Positions 1 through 7,586 of a DNA stretch of 64,000 bases are shown here, one piece after another (the stretch's first letter is position 1; each line of letters opens with the position of its first letter). Source of the stretch: Halanaerobiales bacterium (GTDB lineage Bacteria; Bacillota; Halanaerobiia; Halanaerobiales; Halanaerobiaceae); the NCBI GenBank assembly GCA_016278485.1, contig JADQBT010000001.1, positions 1 to 64,000 on the forward strand, in the 5' to 3' direction. The notes beneath the pieces were generated by a model, which worked only from the letters and a program-made list of their open reading frames with translations, did no database searches and was not told the origin of the DNA. A program made the position numbers and the translations under genes.

Positions 1-31
1 GTCGCAAGTTCGAGTCTTGCTCGGGGAGCCA
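1..31 (+). tRNA. 3' end of a tRNA gene (partial)
   Basis: The window opens inside a tRNA. Bases 4-8 and 16-20 form the five-pair T stem around a TTCGAGT loop, bases 21-27 are the 3' acceptor strand, base 28 (G) is the discriminator and 29-31 encode CCA. The anticodon lies outside the window. A 5' end pairing with this acceptor strand would begin with T, which together with the G discriminator fits tRNA-Asn, but the identity is a guess. Confidence 0.9.
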
Positions 32-78
32 TTTTTATTTTACAGAAGTGAATAACTCGCTAGCTATTTCTTAAATAG

Positions 79-107
79 TTGACTTTATTTATGATTAATG
101 ATAATAT
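79..107 (+). promoter_or_regulatory. Sigma-A type promoter of the glp operon
   Basis: TTGACT (79-84) and TAATAT (102-107) are separated by exactly 17 bases. Transcription would start near 114, placing the long leader hairpin at 158-221 inside the 5' untranslated region. Confidence 0.65.
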
Positions 108-157
108 TTAATTAGAAATTTTAAAAAGCATATATTTATTCTGGCGGAGAATATGAG

Positions 158-230
158 AAAGCCTTATTGAGTCCTAATAATGGGATATTTTTATCCTTTT
201 ATTAGTTTTCAATAGGGCTTTTTGTGTTTT
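158..230 (+). terminator. Leader hairpin, candidate GlpP-controlled attenuator
   Basis: A nested hairpin fills the leader of the glp operon. Bases 158-170 pair with 209-221 (13 pairs, one G.U), 174-180 pair with 199-205, and 183-187 pair with 192-196. A T-rich tract follows (219-231). This is the shape of an intrinsic terminator lying 45 bases upstream of the first gene. GlpP, the known glycerol-3-phosphate responsive antiterminator, is encoded at the end of the same operon, so the hairpin is inferred to be its target. Binding itself cannot be seen from sequence. Confidence 0.6.
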
Positions 231-266
231 TAGATATATTTCTATAAAATATTGAGGGGGATATTA

Positions 267-1745
267 ATGGCAAAAAAATATTATGATGTTATTATAATTG
301 GTGGGGGTGTTTCTGGAGCAGCAATTGCCTGGAAATTAGCCAAATATGATCTTAAGGTTTTACTTTTAGAAAAGGAAGCAGATTTAGCTACCGGAACTAC
401 TAAAGCAAATACAGCAATTATTCATGGTGGCTATAATGCTGATCCGAGTACGGTTAAAGGTAGATTAAATGTAAAAGGAAATCAGCAGATTAAAGAAATA
501 GTAAGGGATTTAAATGTACCTTTTAAAGAAATTGGTTCATTAGTAGTAGCTTTAGAAGGAGATGATATTTCTCAATTAACTAAACTACTAGAAAATGGGA
601 ATAAAAATGGAGTTAAAAGTCTTGAAATTGTTGATCAAGCTTGGTTACAAAAAAATGAACCAAATCTAACTGATGAGGCAAGGGCAGCTTTATATTCGCC
701 AACTGCAGGTGTTATCAATCCTTGGGAATTTGCTCTGGCTATGGCAGAAAATGCTGTTCAGAATGGACTAGATATTCAACTAGAAACAAAAGTGACTGAT
801 ATTATTATGAAAGATAAACAGGTAACAGGTGTAGAGACTAATAAAGGTTCATTTTATGGCAATTATATAGTCAATGCTGCTGGGTTATTTGCAGATGAGA
901 TAGCCCGAATGGTTGGAATTGATAAAGTAAAAATTCAACCAAGAAAAGGTGAATACTATCTCTATGACCAAGCCTATGATTTTGCCGTAAATCATATAAT
1001 TTTCCAACTACCAAAAAGCCATAGTAAGGGTATTGTCGTTACCAAATCTGTTGATAATAATTTAATGATTGGGCCTACTTCAGAACCTGTTGCTGGGAAA
1101 AATGACTTAGCTACTACTGCAACTGGTTTAGAAAAGGTATATAAAAGTGCCAAAAATATATTTCCTGACTTATCACTTAGCAATGTTATCCGTGAATTTG
1201 CAGGCTTAAGAGCCGCAGATGTTAGTGAGGATTTTATTATAGAAGCTGCTAGTGATGTAAGTGGATTTATTAATTGTGCTGGTATTCAATCACCTGGTTT
1301 ATCATCAGCGCCAGCAATAGCTGATTTAGTAATTGATATTTTAGCAGATGAAGGCTTAAATTTAAATAAGAAAACTAATTATATAAAGTATCGGGAAGAA
1401 CCGATTAGATTTTATGAACTTAGTCATCAAGAAAGAGCAAAACTAGTTGAAAGTGATTGCCGTTATGGAAAGATTATTTGCCGGTGTGAAACGGTAACTT
1501 ATAAAGAAATTGTTGATGCAATTCACGGACCAATAGGCGCACGAACCGTTAATGCAGTAAAGAGAAGGACTAGAGCAGGAGCGGGGAGATGCCAGGGAGG
1601 TTTTTGTGGCCCAAAAGTTGTTGAAATAATTGCAGAAGAACTAGGAATTTCACCTACTGAAGTAAGACTTGAAAAAGACAATTCAAAAATATTGAAATTC
1701 GAAATTAAAGAGTTATTAAATGATGAGGTGCATAATGATGCTTAA
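267..1745 (+). CDS. FAD-dependent glycerol-3-phosphate dehydrogenase-like protein with BFD-type [2Fe-2S] domain
   Basis: This 492-residue flavoprotein is of the anaerobic GlpA type and probably oxidises glycerol-3-phosphate to dihydroxyacetone phosphate. The FAD-binding Rossmann motif GGGVSGAA lies near the N-terminus and the DAO fold follows. The C-terminal part carries the cysteine set CRC and RCQGGFCG of a BFD-like [2Fe-2S] domain. The ATG at 267 is chosen because GAGGGGG at 254-260 is a good ribosome binding site; a TTG at 252 has none. It overlaps the next gene by eight bases and heads a four-gene operon ending in glpP, which supports the glycerol role. The substrate is inferred from family and context, since related DAO-family enzymes act on other 2-hydroxy acids. 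Confidence 0.85.
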   Translation: MAKKYYDVIIIGGGVSGAAIAWKLAKYDLKVLLLEKEADLATGTTKANTAIIHGGYNADPSTVKGRLNVKGNQQIKEIVRDLNVPFKEIGSLVVALEGDDISQLTKLLENGNKNGVKSLEIVDQAWLQKNEPNLTDEARAALYSPTAGVINPWEFALAMAENAVQNGLDIQLETKVTDIIMKDKQVTGVETNKGSFYGNYIVNAAGLFADEIARMVGIDKVKIQPRKGEYYLYDQAYDFAVNHIIFQLPKSHSKGIVVTKSVDNNLMIGPTSEPVAGKNDLATTATGLEKVYKSAKNIFPDLSLSNVIREFAGLRAADVSEDFIIEAASDVSGFINCAGIQSPGLSSAPAIADLVIDILADEGLNLNKKTNYIKYREEPIRFYELSHQERAKLVESDCRYGKIICRCETVTYKEIVDAIHGPIGARTVNAVKRRTRAGAGRCQGGFCGPKVVEIIAEELGISPTEVRLEKDNSKILKFEIKELLNDEVHNDA

Positions 1746-3018
1746 ACTAAAAAGAGATTTAGTAGTTATCGGTGGAGGACCAGCTGGTATGGCAGCTGCT
1801 GATAAAGCATATGACGAAGGAATTGAAGAGGTACTAATTTTAGAAAGAGATTTTGAATTAGGAGGAATTTTACCACAGTGTATTCACAATGGTTTTGGTT
1901 TGCATCATTTTAAGGAAGAATTGACTGGTCCGGAATATGCACAGCGCTATATTGATTTAATTGCGAGAAAAAGTATTGAAGTAAAATTAGATACCATGGT
2001 TTTAGATATAACAGTAGATAAAAAAATATATGCAATGAATAGTAAAGACGGATTCATGGAGATTGAAGCAACCGCAATTGTATTAGCTATGGGATGTAGA
2101 GAAAGAACAGCAGGTGCAATTGGTATTCCTGGTACCAGACCAGCTGGAGTGCTTACTGCTGGTACTGCACAACGCTTTACAAATATTGAAGGGTTTGTGC
2201 TTGGCAAAGAAGTAGTTATTTTGGGATCAGGCGATATTGGTCTAATTATGGCCAGAAGAATGCGTTTGGAAGGTGCTAATGTGAAAGCAGTTGTTGAATT
2301 ATTACCCTATACTGGAGGTTTAACCAGAAATGTAGTCCAATGTTTAGAAGATTATGATATACCATTATTATTAAATCATACTGTAACTAATGTAAAAGGT
2401 GAAAATAGAATTGAATCAGTTATCATTTCAGAAGTTGACGAAAAATTAAAGGTGATTCCTGGAACCGAAAAGGAATTTTCCTGTGATACTTTGTTATTAT
2501 CAGTAGGATTAATACCAGAAAATGAGTTATCTAAAAAGGCAGGGGTAAAACTTGATCAAAGAACAAAAGGCCCCATTGTTAATGAAGGCAGAGAAACTTC
2601 TATTTCTGGTATTTTTGCTTGTGGAAATGTTCTACATGTGCATGATTTAGTTGATTATGTGACAGAAGAAGCAGTGATTACAGGCTATTGGGCAGCTAGA
2701 TTTATAAAAGATAAATATCAAAAGAATAGTGAACGGCGACAGATAAAGGCAGGCAAAAATGTTAATTATGTAGTTCCTCAATATTTAGATTTAGTTGACC
2801 ATGATCGCAAGAAAACACCTCTATATATGCGAGTTTCAAAACCTTTAACAAACGTTGATATAAAGATTTCTCTAAAAGGAAATACCCTTTTAACTTTTAA
2901 ACAAGATTATGCTAGACCAGGAGAAATGATTAATATTAACCTACCAGAAAAAATATTAAATGAAGAAGAAAATATAGAAGAAATAACAATTGATATCATT
3001 GAAAAGGGGGTCCATTAA
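1738..3018 (+). CDS. FAD/NAD(P)-dependent oxidoreductase, partner of the GlpA-like protein
   Basis: The 426-residue product is a two-dinucleotide-domain flavoprotein. An N-terminal FAD motif GGGPAGMAAA is followed near residue 165 by a second nucleotide-binding motif, GSGDIG, and by a C-terminal FACGN motif that usually closes the FAD site. Such proteins sit between the dehydrogenase subunit and the DUF1667 protein in many clostridia, where they probably pass electrons from the dehydrogenase to an acceptor, taking the place of GlpB. Two start codons, 1735 and 1738, follow GAGGTG at 1725-1730; the second has the better spacing. The gene overlaps its upstream neighbour by eight bases and shares one base with the downstream one, so translation is likely coupled. 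Confidence 0.85.
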   Translation: MLKLKRDLVVIGGGPAGMAAADKAYDEGIEEVLILERDFELGGILPQCIHNGFGLHHFKEELTGPEYAQRYIDLIARKSIEVKLDTMVLDITVDKKIYAMNSKDGFMEIEATAIVLAMGCRERTAGAIGIPGTRPAGVLTAGTAQRFTNIEGFVLGKEVVILGSGDIGLIMARRMRLEGANVKAVVELLPYTGGLTRNVVQCLEDYDIPLLLNHTVTNVKGENRIESVIISEVDEKLKVIPGTEKEFSCDTLLLSVGLIPENELSKKAGVKLDQRTKGPIVNEGRETSISGIFACGNVLHVHDLVDYVTEEAVITGYWAARFIKDKYQKNSERRQIKAGKNVNYVVPQYLDLVDHDRKKTPLYMRVSKPLTNVDIKISLKGNTLLTFKQDYARPGEMININLPEKILNEEENIEEITIDIIEKGVH

Positions 3019-3392
3019 TGTCAGAGTCAAAAGTTTTAACATGTGTTTCTTGTCCAAAAGGTTGTGAAATAAAAGTTGAGTTTGAAGATGAAAAAATTAT
3101 TGAAATAATTGGCAACTCTTGTCCGCAAGGAGAGGATTATGCAAGAGAAGAGATTATCTCTCCAGTTAGAATATTACCAACTACAGTCAAAGTTATTAAT
3201 GGAATTTTACCAATTGTGCCAGTTAAAACAACTAAAGCTATCTCATTAGAATTAGTAGATCAAGCCATGCGAGAGATCAGTCGGGTTAAAGTTGAAGCTC
3301 CAATTGAAACAGGGCAAATTCTTTATCAGAATCTACTTGACACTGGTATTGATGTTGTAGCCACTAGAAGAATTTTTGCTAAAGAAAGATGA
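3018..3392 (+). CDS. DUF1667 family protein
   Basis: This 124-residue protein begins with a CVSCPKGC motif followed by a third cysteine region (NSCPQG), a pattern that suggests bound iron-sulfur or zinc. DUF1667 proteins regularly accompany GlpA-like and FAD/NAD oxidoreductases, as here, and are thought to be a small electron-carrying subunit; no activity has been shown that I know of. Its ATG overlaps the stop of the preceding gene by one base (TAATG), with GGGGG upstream as ribosome binding site. Confidence 0.85.
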   Translation: MSESKVLTCVSCPKGCEIKVEFEDEKIIEIIGNSCPQGEDYAREEIISPVRILPTTVKVINGILPIVPVKTTKAISLELVDQAMREISRVKVEAPIETGQILYQNLLDTGIDVVATRRIFAKER

Positions 3393-3408
3393 TATTTTAT
3401 AGCTAAGA

Positions 3409-3417
3409 TGTTATAAT
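3409..3417 (+). promoter_or_regulatory. Possible extended -10 promoter for glpP
   Basis: TGTTATAAT matches the extended -10 pattern TGnTATAAT and lies 30 bases before the glpP start. No good -35 is present. A separate promoter would let the antiterminator be made when the leader terminator is closed. This is inference from a short motif. Confidence 0.3.
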
Positions 3418-3446
3418 ATAGTAAATGTTTATTAGGAGGCTCTTTA

Positions 3447-4010
3447 TTGCAGCATTTAAAGAAATATTTCGACCGTTATCCAATTATTCCAGCTATAAGA
3501 GATATACATGATCTGGATAAAGCAATGTCAATTAAAGAAGCTACCGTTATATTTTTGTTAACAGGTACAATTTTTGATCTTGAATTAGCCATGCAGAAAG
3601 CTAAAGATAATGATAAAATACTAATTGTTAATGTTGATTTAATTGATGGTATCTCAACAGATAAAGTAGGAATTAGATATTTAGCTGAAAAATATCTTTG
3701 TGATGGGATAATATCAACTAGAAATTATTTATTAAAAGCTGCTAATACTGCAGGGTTAATGACAGTACAGCGTATATTTATGCTTGATTCAGGCTCATTA
3801 AAAACAGCAATTAATATTGCTAGGCAAGATTATTTTGATGCTGTTGAAATCTTACCTGGTCTGGCAGCCCCTTATTTTATGGAGCATTTATCAGCTAATA
3901 TCAAATTGCCAATTATCGCCGGGGGTCTTGTAGAAAATAAAGAGGAGATAAAAGAATTAACGAAAAAAGGAGTAATTGCTATTTCTACTAGTGAACAGAC
4001 AATTTGGTAG
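3447..4010 (+). CDS. glpP: Glycerol-3-phosphate responsive antiterminator GlpP
   Basis: The 187-residue product matches the GlpP family in length and in landmarks: an N-terminal PIIPAIRD segment, a central D-G-I-S-T stretch, and a C-terminal PIIAGGLV followed by AISTS. GlpP folds as a small TIM barrel, binds glycerol-3-phosphate and then prevents termination in the leaders of glp transcripts. The start is TTG at 3447, seven bases after AGGAGG; there is no other reasonable start. As the last gene of the operon it probably acts on the leader hairpin at 158-221, making a self-contained circuit. Other targets such as glpF or glpK are not in the window. Confidence 0.92.
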   Translation: MQHLKKYFDRYPIIPAIRDIHDLDKAMSIKEATVIFLLTGTIFDLELAMQKAKDNDKILIVNVDLIDGISTDKVGIRYLAEKYLCDGIISTRNYLLKAANTAGLMTVQRIFMLDSGSLKTAINIARQDYFDAVEILPGLAAPYFMEHLSANIKLPIIAGGLVENKEEIKELTKKGVIAISTSEQTIW

Positions 4011-4016
4011 AATGAG

Positions 4017-4045
4017 TTGCTTTTTTTAGCTCAGCTAGATATAAT
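4017..4045 (+). promoter_or_regulatory. Sigma-A type promoter of the RNase HI fusion operon
   Basis: TTGCTT (4017-4022) and TATAAT (4040-4045) are 17 bases apart, and the gene begins 38 bases further on. The motif marks a break between the glp operon and the next transcription unit. Confidence 0.55.
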
Positions 4046-4083
4046 TTATTGTAGATGAGTATTATTTAGATGAGGTGGGAATT

Positions 4084-4878
4084 ATGACAGATAAATTAAC
4101 AGAATTTCGCTCTTTCAGAGAAAAGATGAATGAAAAGATTCTTGATGAAGGAGATCTTAATTTAAAAAGATTTTTTAATCTTGATAGTAGGATTTATGAA
4201 GAGGGAGCTTTATCATCCAGTGTTAAAGAATTGCTGGGACTTGTTGCTTCAATGGTATTAAAATGTGATGATTGTATTAGTTATCATATCATCCGTTGTA
4301 AAGAAGAAGGAGTTAGCAAAGAAGAATTATATGAGGCATTTAATGTAGCATTAATCGTGGGAGGTTCTATTGTAATTCCTCATCTAAGAAGAGCAGTGGC
4401 TTTGCTGGATGAATTAGAAGAGGATAAAGGAACTGATGAAATCTGGGAAATATATACTGATGGATCATGTTCTGGAAATCCAGGTCCAGGTGGTTATGCT
4501 GCTTTATTACTGCATGATGACAAGGAAATTCCAGTGACAGGATATGTTCCGGAAACGACAAATAATCGGATGGAGCTTAAAGCTGTTATTGAAGCTTTAA
4601 AAGAAGTGCCTGTCCCAAAAAAAATAAAGCTATATAGTGATTCAAGTTATGTATTAAATGGCTTAAGTGATTGGTTAGAAAATTGGAAAAAAAAGGGTTG
4701 GAAAACAAGTTCAAATAAACCTGTTTCAAATCAAGATCTCTGGCAGGAATTAGATATCTTAATAGATTCTCGTGAAATTGAATATATTAAGGTAGAAGGT
4801 CATAGTGGTGATCATTATAATGAGCAAGTCGATACTTTGGCTAGAGAAGAGATTATTTCCCACTTGGAAGGAGAATAA
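4084..4878 (+). CDS. AhpD-like (carboxymuconolactone decarboxylase) domain fused to ribonuclease HI
   Basis: The 264-residue protein has two domains. Residues 1-110 form an AhpD/CMD-like helical domain with the redox motif CDDC at 61-64 and His68, the arrangement found in alkylhydroperoxidase D. Residues 120-262 are a complete RNase HI with the four acidic catalytic residues Asp126, Glu164, Asp186 and Asp250 and the usual loop histidine, His240. It should cut the RNA strand of RNA-DNA hybrids; whether the AhpD part has disulfide or peroxide chemistry is unknown. The ATG at 4084 is preferred over GTG at 4075 because GAGGTGG (4072-4078) serves it. Its stop overlaps the ybjQ-like start, so the two are co-translated. 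Confidence 0.85.
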   Translation: MTDKLTEFRSFREKMNEKILDEGDLNLKRFFNLDSRIYEEGALSSSVKELLGLVASMVLKCDDCISYHIIRCKEEGVSKEELYEAFNVALIVGGSIVIPHLRRAVALLDELEEDKGTDEIWEIYTDGSCSGNPGPGGYAALLLHDDKEIPVTGYVPETTNNRMELKAVIEALKEVPVPKKIKLYSDSSYVLNGLSDWLENWKKKGWKTSSNKPVSNQDLWQELDILIDSREIEYIKVEGHSGDHYNEQVDTLAREEIISHLEGE

Positions 4879-5195
4879 TGATGATTGTTACAACAACCCC
4901 TTATGTAGAAGGAAAAAAAGTAAAGGAATACCTTAAAGTTGTTTCAGGTGAGACAGTTATGGGTGCAAATATGATGAGAGATTTTTTCGCCAGCATTACT
5001 GATGCTTTAGGGGGAAGATCTAAATCATATGAGTCTAAGTTGGCAGAAGGAAAAGATTTAGCTATTACAGAAATGGAAGAAAAGGCTGCTACTATCGGAG
5101 CAAATGCAGTTATCGGTGTTGATATTGATTTTTCAGAAATGCGAGAAGGTATGATTATGATAATCGCTACAGGAACTGCAGTTATTACAGAATAA
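4878..5195 (+). CDS. YbjQ/UPF0145 family protein
   Basis: This 105-residue protein belongs to the YbjQ (UPF0145) family, small soluble proteins that assemble into rings and have been linked loosely to heavy-metal binding. Visible family features are the TTTPYVEGK start, the central SxxYESKLAEG segment and the AIGANAVIG-like stretch (here ATIGANAVIG) before a hydrophobic C-terminus. Its ATG overlaps the upstream stop (TAATG) with GGAAGGAG upstream. It lies between the RNase HI fusion and purine nucleoside phosphorylase, which says little about function. Confidence 0.85.
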   Translation: MMIVTTTPYVEGKKVKEYLKVVSGETVMGANMMRDFFASITDALGGRSKSYESKLAEGKDLAITEMEEKAATIGANAVIGVDIDFSEMREGMIMIIATGTAVITE

Positions 5196-5216
5196 AATAT
5201 CTAGAGGTGAATTCAA

Positions 5217-6035
5217 ATGGATTGGACAACAAAAAGAAAAGAAGCTGCTGAATATATTAGATCTAAATTTGATAAAAAACTTGAAATTGGATTAATACTG
5301 GGTTCTGGCCTAGGAGAATATTGCGAGAGAATAGAAGAACCTGTTAAAATAAAATATGAAGAGATTCCCCATTTTTCAGTTTCAACAGTTAAGGGTCATG
5401 CTGGTGAATTGGTATTAGGGAAAATAGATGGCAAATATGTTTTTGCCATGAATGGTAGAATTCATTATTATGAAGGTTATTCCATGCAAGAACTAGTCTT
5501 TCCCGTCTGGGTAATGAAAGAATTAGGCATAGAGAAGATGATTATTACAAATGCTGCGGGTGGTTTAAATCCTACTTTTAAACCTGGAGATTTAATGATT
5601 ATTAATGATCATTTAAATTTCATGTGGGATAATCCTCTGATTGGTCCTAATGATGAGAGTTTAGGGCCTAGATTTCCTGCTATGACAAATGCCCATCCGC
5701 AAGAATTGATAGAAGTTGCAGAAAATGCTGCCGAGGAAATTGATTTACATATTATGAAAGGGGTTTATCTTGCGATTACTGGTCCAGTTTATGAATCAAC
5801 TGCAATGGGAAAATTCCAGCGTTTGATTGGAGCTGATGCGGTCGGTATGTCAACAGTGCCCGAATTGATTGCTGCAACACATGCTGGCGTAAAAAATCTG
5901 GCAATTTCCTGTATTACGGATGTTGTCGAAGATACTCCGGGTAAATCATTAACCCATGAAGAAGTAGTAGCAGTAGCAAATCGAGTAAAACCTATTTTCA
6001 AAAAATTAATGGATCAAATTATCGCCAGTTTATAA
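5217..6035 (+). CDS. punA: Purine nucleoside phosphorylase (trimeric, inosine/guanosine type)
   Basis: The 272-residue enzyme splits inosine and guanosine with phosphate, releasing the base and ribose-1-phosphate for purine salvage. The phosphate-binding GSGLG motif lies near residue 30, GRIHYYEG near 80, TNAAGG near 108 and the purine-contacting SCITDVVED near 230, all typical of the trimeric family and of its usual length of about 270. AGAGGTGA lies eight bases before the ATG. It ends the operon starting at 4084 and converges with perR, whose stop is eight bases away. Confidence 0.95.
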   Translation: MDWTTKRKEAAEYIRSKFDKKLEIGLILGSGLGEYCERIEEPVKIKYEEIPHFSVSTVKGHAGELVLGKIDGKYVFAMNGRIHYYEGYSMQELVFPVWVMKELGIEKMIITNAAGGLNPTFKPGDLMIINDHLNFMWDNPLIGPNDESLGPRFPAMTNAHPQELIEVAENAAEEIDLHIMKGVYLAITGPVYESTAMGKFQRLIGADAVGMSTVPELIAATHAGVKNLAISCITDVVEDTPGKSLTHEEVVAVANRVKPIFKKLMDQIIASL

Positions 6036-6043
6036 ATTAATCT

Positions 6044-6436
6044 TTAATTTTTATTTTGACAATTAGAGCAGACACCTTTAAATTCGAGGCGGTGTTCCAG
6101 TACTTTGAATGCTGTCTCTTTTTCGATATTCTGATTTAATTTATCAAAAATATCTATCTGAAGATCAAAAATTCGATCACATTCTATACAACGAAAATGA
6201 TAATGATTATTAGTATTCCCATCATACCTACTGTAAGTGCTACCATAGTCTAGGGTTTGAATTAATCCCATCTCAGATAGCACATTTAAGTTTCGATAGA
6301 TTGTACCTAAGCTGATATTGGAGATTTCTTTTTTAACTTGTTCATAAATCCAGTCTGCCGTAGGATGAACAGTAGTTCCTTTTAATACTCGTAAAATAGT
6401 TCTACGTTGTTTGGTCATACGAGTAGATTTATTCAA
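6044..6436 (-). CDS. perR: Peroxide-responsive Fur-family repressor (PerR-like)
   Basis: The 130-residue regulator has a winged-helix N-terminus (SLGTIYRNL recognition region) and a dimerisation domain with two CxxC pairs (CIEC and CSNC) for structural zinc. The metal-sensing set of PerR can be placed: the HPTAD histidine, the aspartate of SRYDG, both histidines of HYH, and the aspartate of FDL. This resembles PerR more than Fur or Zur, although close homologues can differ in the metal sensed. The start is TTG at 6436, behind AAGGAGAG. A palindromic Fur-family box lies 24 bases upstream and is shared with the divergent trpS unit, so the gene probably represses itself. Confidence 0.85.
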   Translation of the reverse strand: MNKSTRMTKQRRTILRVLKGTTVHPTADWIYEQVKKEISNISLGTIYRNLNVLSEMGLIQTLDYGSTYSRYDGNTNNHYHFRCIECDRIFDLQIDIFDKLNQNIEKETAFKVLEHRLEFKGVCSNCQNKN

Positions 6437-6459
6437 TTTAATCTCTCCTTAATATTTCA

Positions 6460-6482
6460 ATAGTAATAATAATTGTTACTAT
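6460..6482. promoter_or_regulatory. Fur/PerR-type operator
   Basis: TAATAAT-A-ATTGTTA is a 7-1-7 inverted repeat with a single mismatch; extended outwards, the palindrome is 11-1-11 (6460-6482). Per boxes have the form TTATAATnATTATAA, so spacing and AT content fit. It lies in the divergent region between perR and trpS and is most simply read as the autoregulatory site of the perR gene. Confidence 0.75.
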
Positions 6483-6551
6483 TTATTTAATGTTAGCAAA
6501 TATATGACTAGAAGTCAAGCTTTACTAAACCAAATAAAGGGTGATAATTTA

Positions 6552-7553
6552 ATGACAGATAGCAGACAAAGAATACTGACTGGGGACCGCCCGACTGGGA
6601 AACTCCATCTTGGGCATTATGTTGGTAGTCTAAAAAATAGAGTTGAATTACAGAATAAATATGACACTTTTCTTATTATCGCAGATGTGCAAGCACTGAC
6701 AACTAATTTTGAAAGTCCAGAACAACTTTCTCAAGATGTCAGACAGGTAGCGAGAGATTATCTGGCAGCAGGAATTGACCCAGAAAAAGCTACGATCTTT
6801 GTGCAGTCTATGGTACCTGAGATTGCAGAATTAACTGTTTTTTTCTCTATGATAGTTACAGTAAATCAGTTAAGACACAATCCAACGATTAAAGCAGAGT
6901 CAGAGCAATATGGTTATAAAGAGATGACTTATGGTTTTTTGGGTTACCCAATAAGTCAGGCCGCGGATATTTCATTCTGCAAAGCAAACCTTGTTCCAGT
7001 GGGTGAAGATCAAATACCGCATATTGAACAGACAAGAAAAATCGTGAGAAAATTTAACAACATGTATGATCAAGTATTTCCTGAACCAGAGGCACTGATA
7101 AGTGATTTTCCTCGTCTAATGGGACTTGATGGCAAAGCTAAAATGAGTAAAAGTTTAAATAATGCAATTTATCTAAGTGATACGGAAAAGGAAGTTAATC
7201 AAAAAATAATGCAGGCAAAAACAGATCCAGCCCGGATTCATAAAGATGATCCTGGGCATCCTGAAGTTTGCACAGTTTTTCATTATCATCAGGCATTTAA
7301 TACGGATGAATCAGATGAAATAGAAGCAGATTGTAGAGCGGGTCGGATTGGTTGTGTAGCCTGTAAAAAAAGATTAGGTAAAAAACTAAATTTATTCTTA
7401 GACCCTATGCGAGAAAGACGAATAAAATATATTGAAAATCCAGCATTAATTGATGAGATTTTAATGCGTGGAACTGAAAAAGCAAGAAAAGTTGCTGGTG
7501 AAACATTGAGTCAAGTAAGAGCTGCGATGAAACTTGATTATTTTTCTGCTTAA
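6552..7553 (+). CDS. trpS: Tryptophanyl-tRNA synthetase
   Basis: This 333-residue class I synthetase charges tRNA-Trp. The HIGH-type signature is HLGH within GKLHLGHYVG, and the KMSKS loop is intact (AKMSKSLN). A cysteine-bearing stretch (GCVACKK) lies in the C-terminal helical region, as in other Firmicute TrpS. The ATG at 6552 is chosen: AGGGTGAT precedes it and the family length is about 330. An in-frame ATG at 6504 would add a tail not found in relatives. It heads a trpS-ddl-dinB unit divergent from perR. No T-box or trp leader is visible between 6483 and 6552. Confidence 0.95.
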   Translation: MTDSRQRILTGDRPTGKLHLGHYVGSLKNRVELQNKYDTFLIIADVQALTTNFESPEQLSQDVRQVARDYLAAGIDPEKATIFVQSMVPEIAELTVFFSMIVTVNQLRHNPTIKAESEQYGYKEMTYGFLGYPISQAADISFCKANLVPVGEDQIPHIEQTRKIVRKFNNMYDQVFPEPEALISDFPRLMGLDGKAKMSKSLNNAIYLSDTEKEVNQKIMQAKTDPARIHKDDPGHPEVCTVFHYHQAFNTDESDEIEADCRAGRIGCVACKKRLGKKLNLFLDPMRERRIKYIENPALIDEILMRGTEKARKVAGETLSQVRAAMKLDYFSA

Positions 7554-7586
7554 TAGCTGGTTTTTTAAAAAGAAAGGAGTTTTCTT

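Noticed and set aside
4011-4032. Terminator after glpP (GAGTTGC...AGCTC)
   Set aside because: The stem is short and imperfect with the T run in the loop; the bases fit a promoter for the next gene better.
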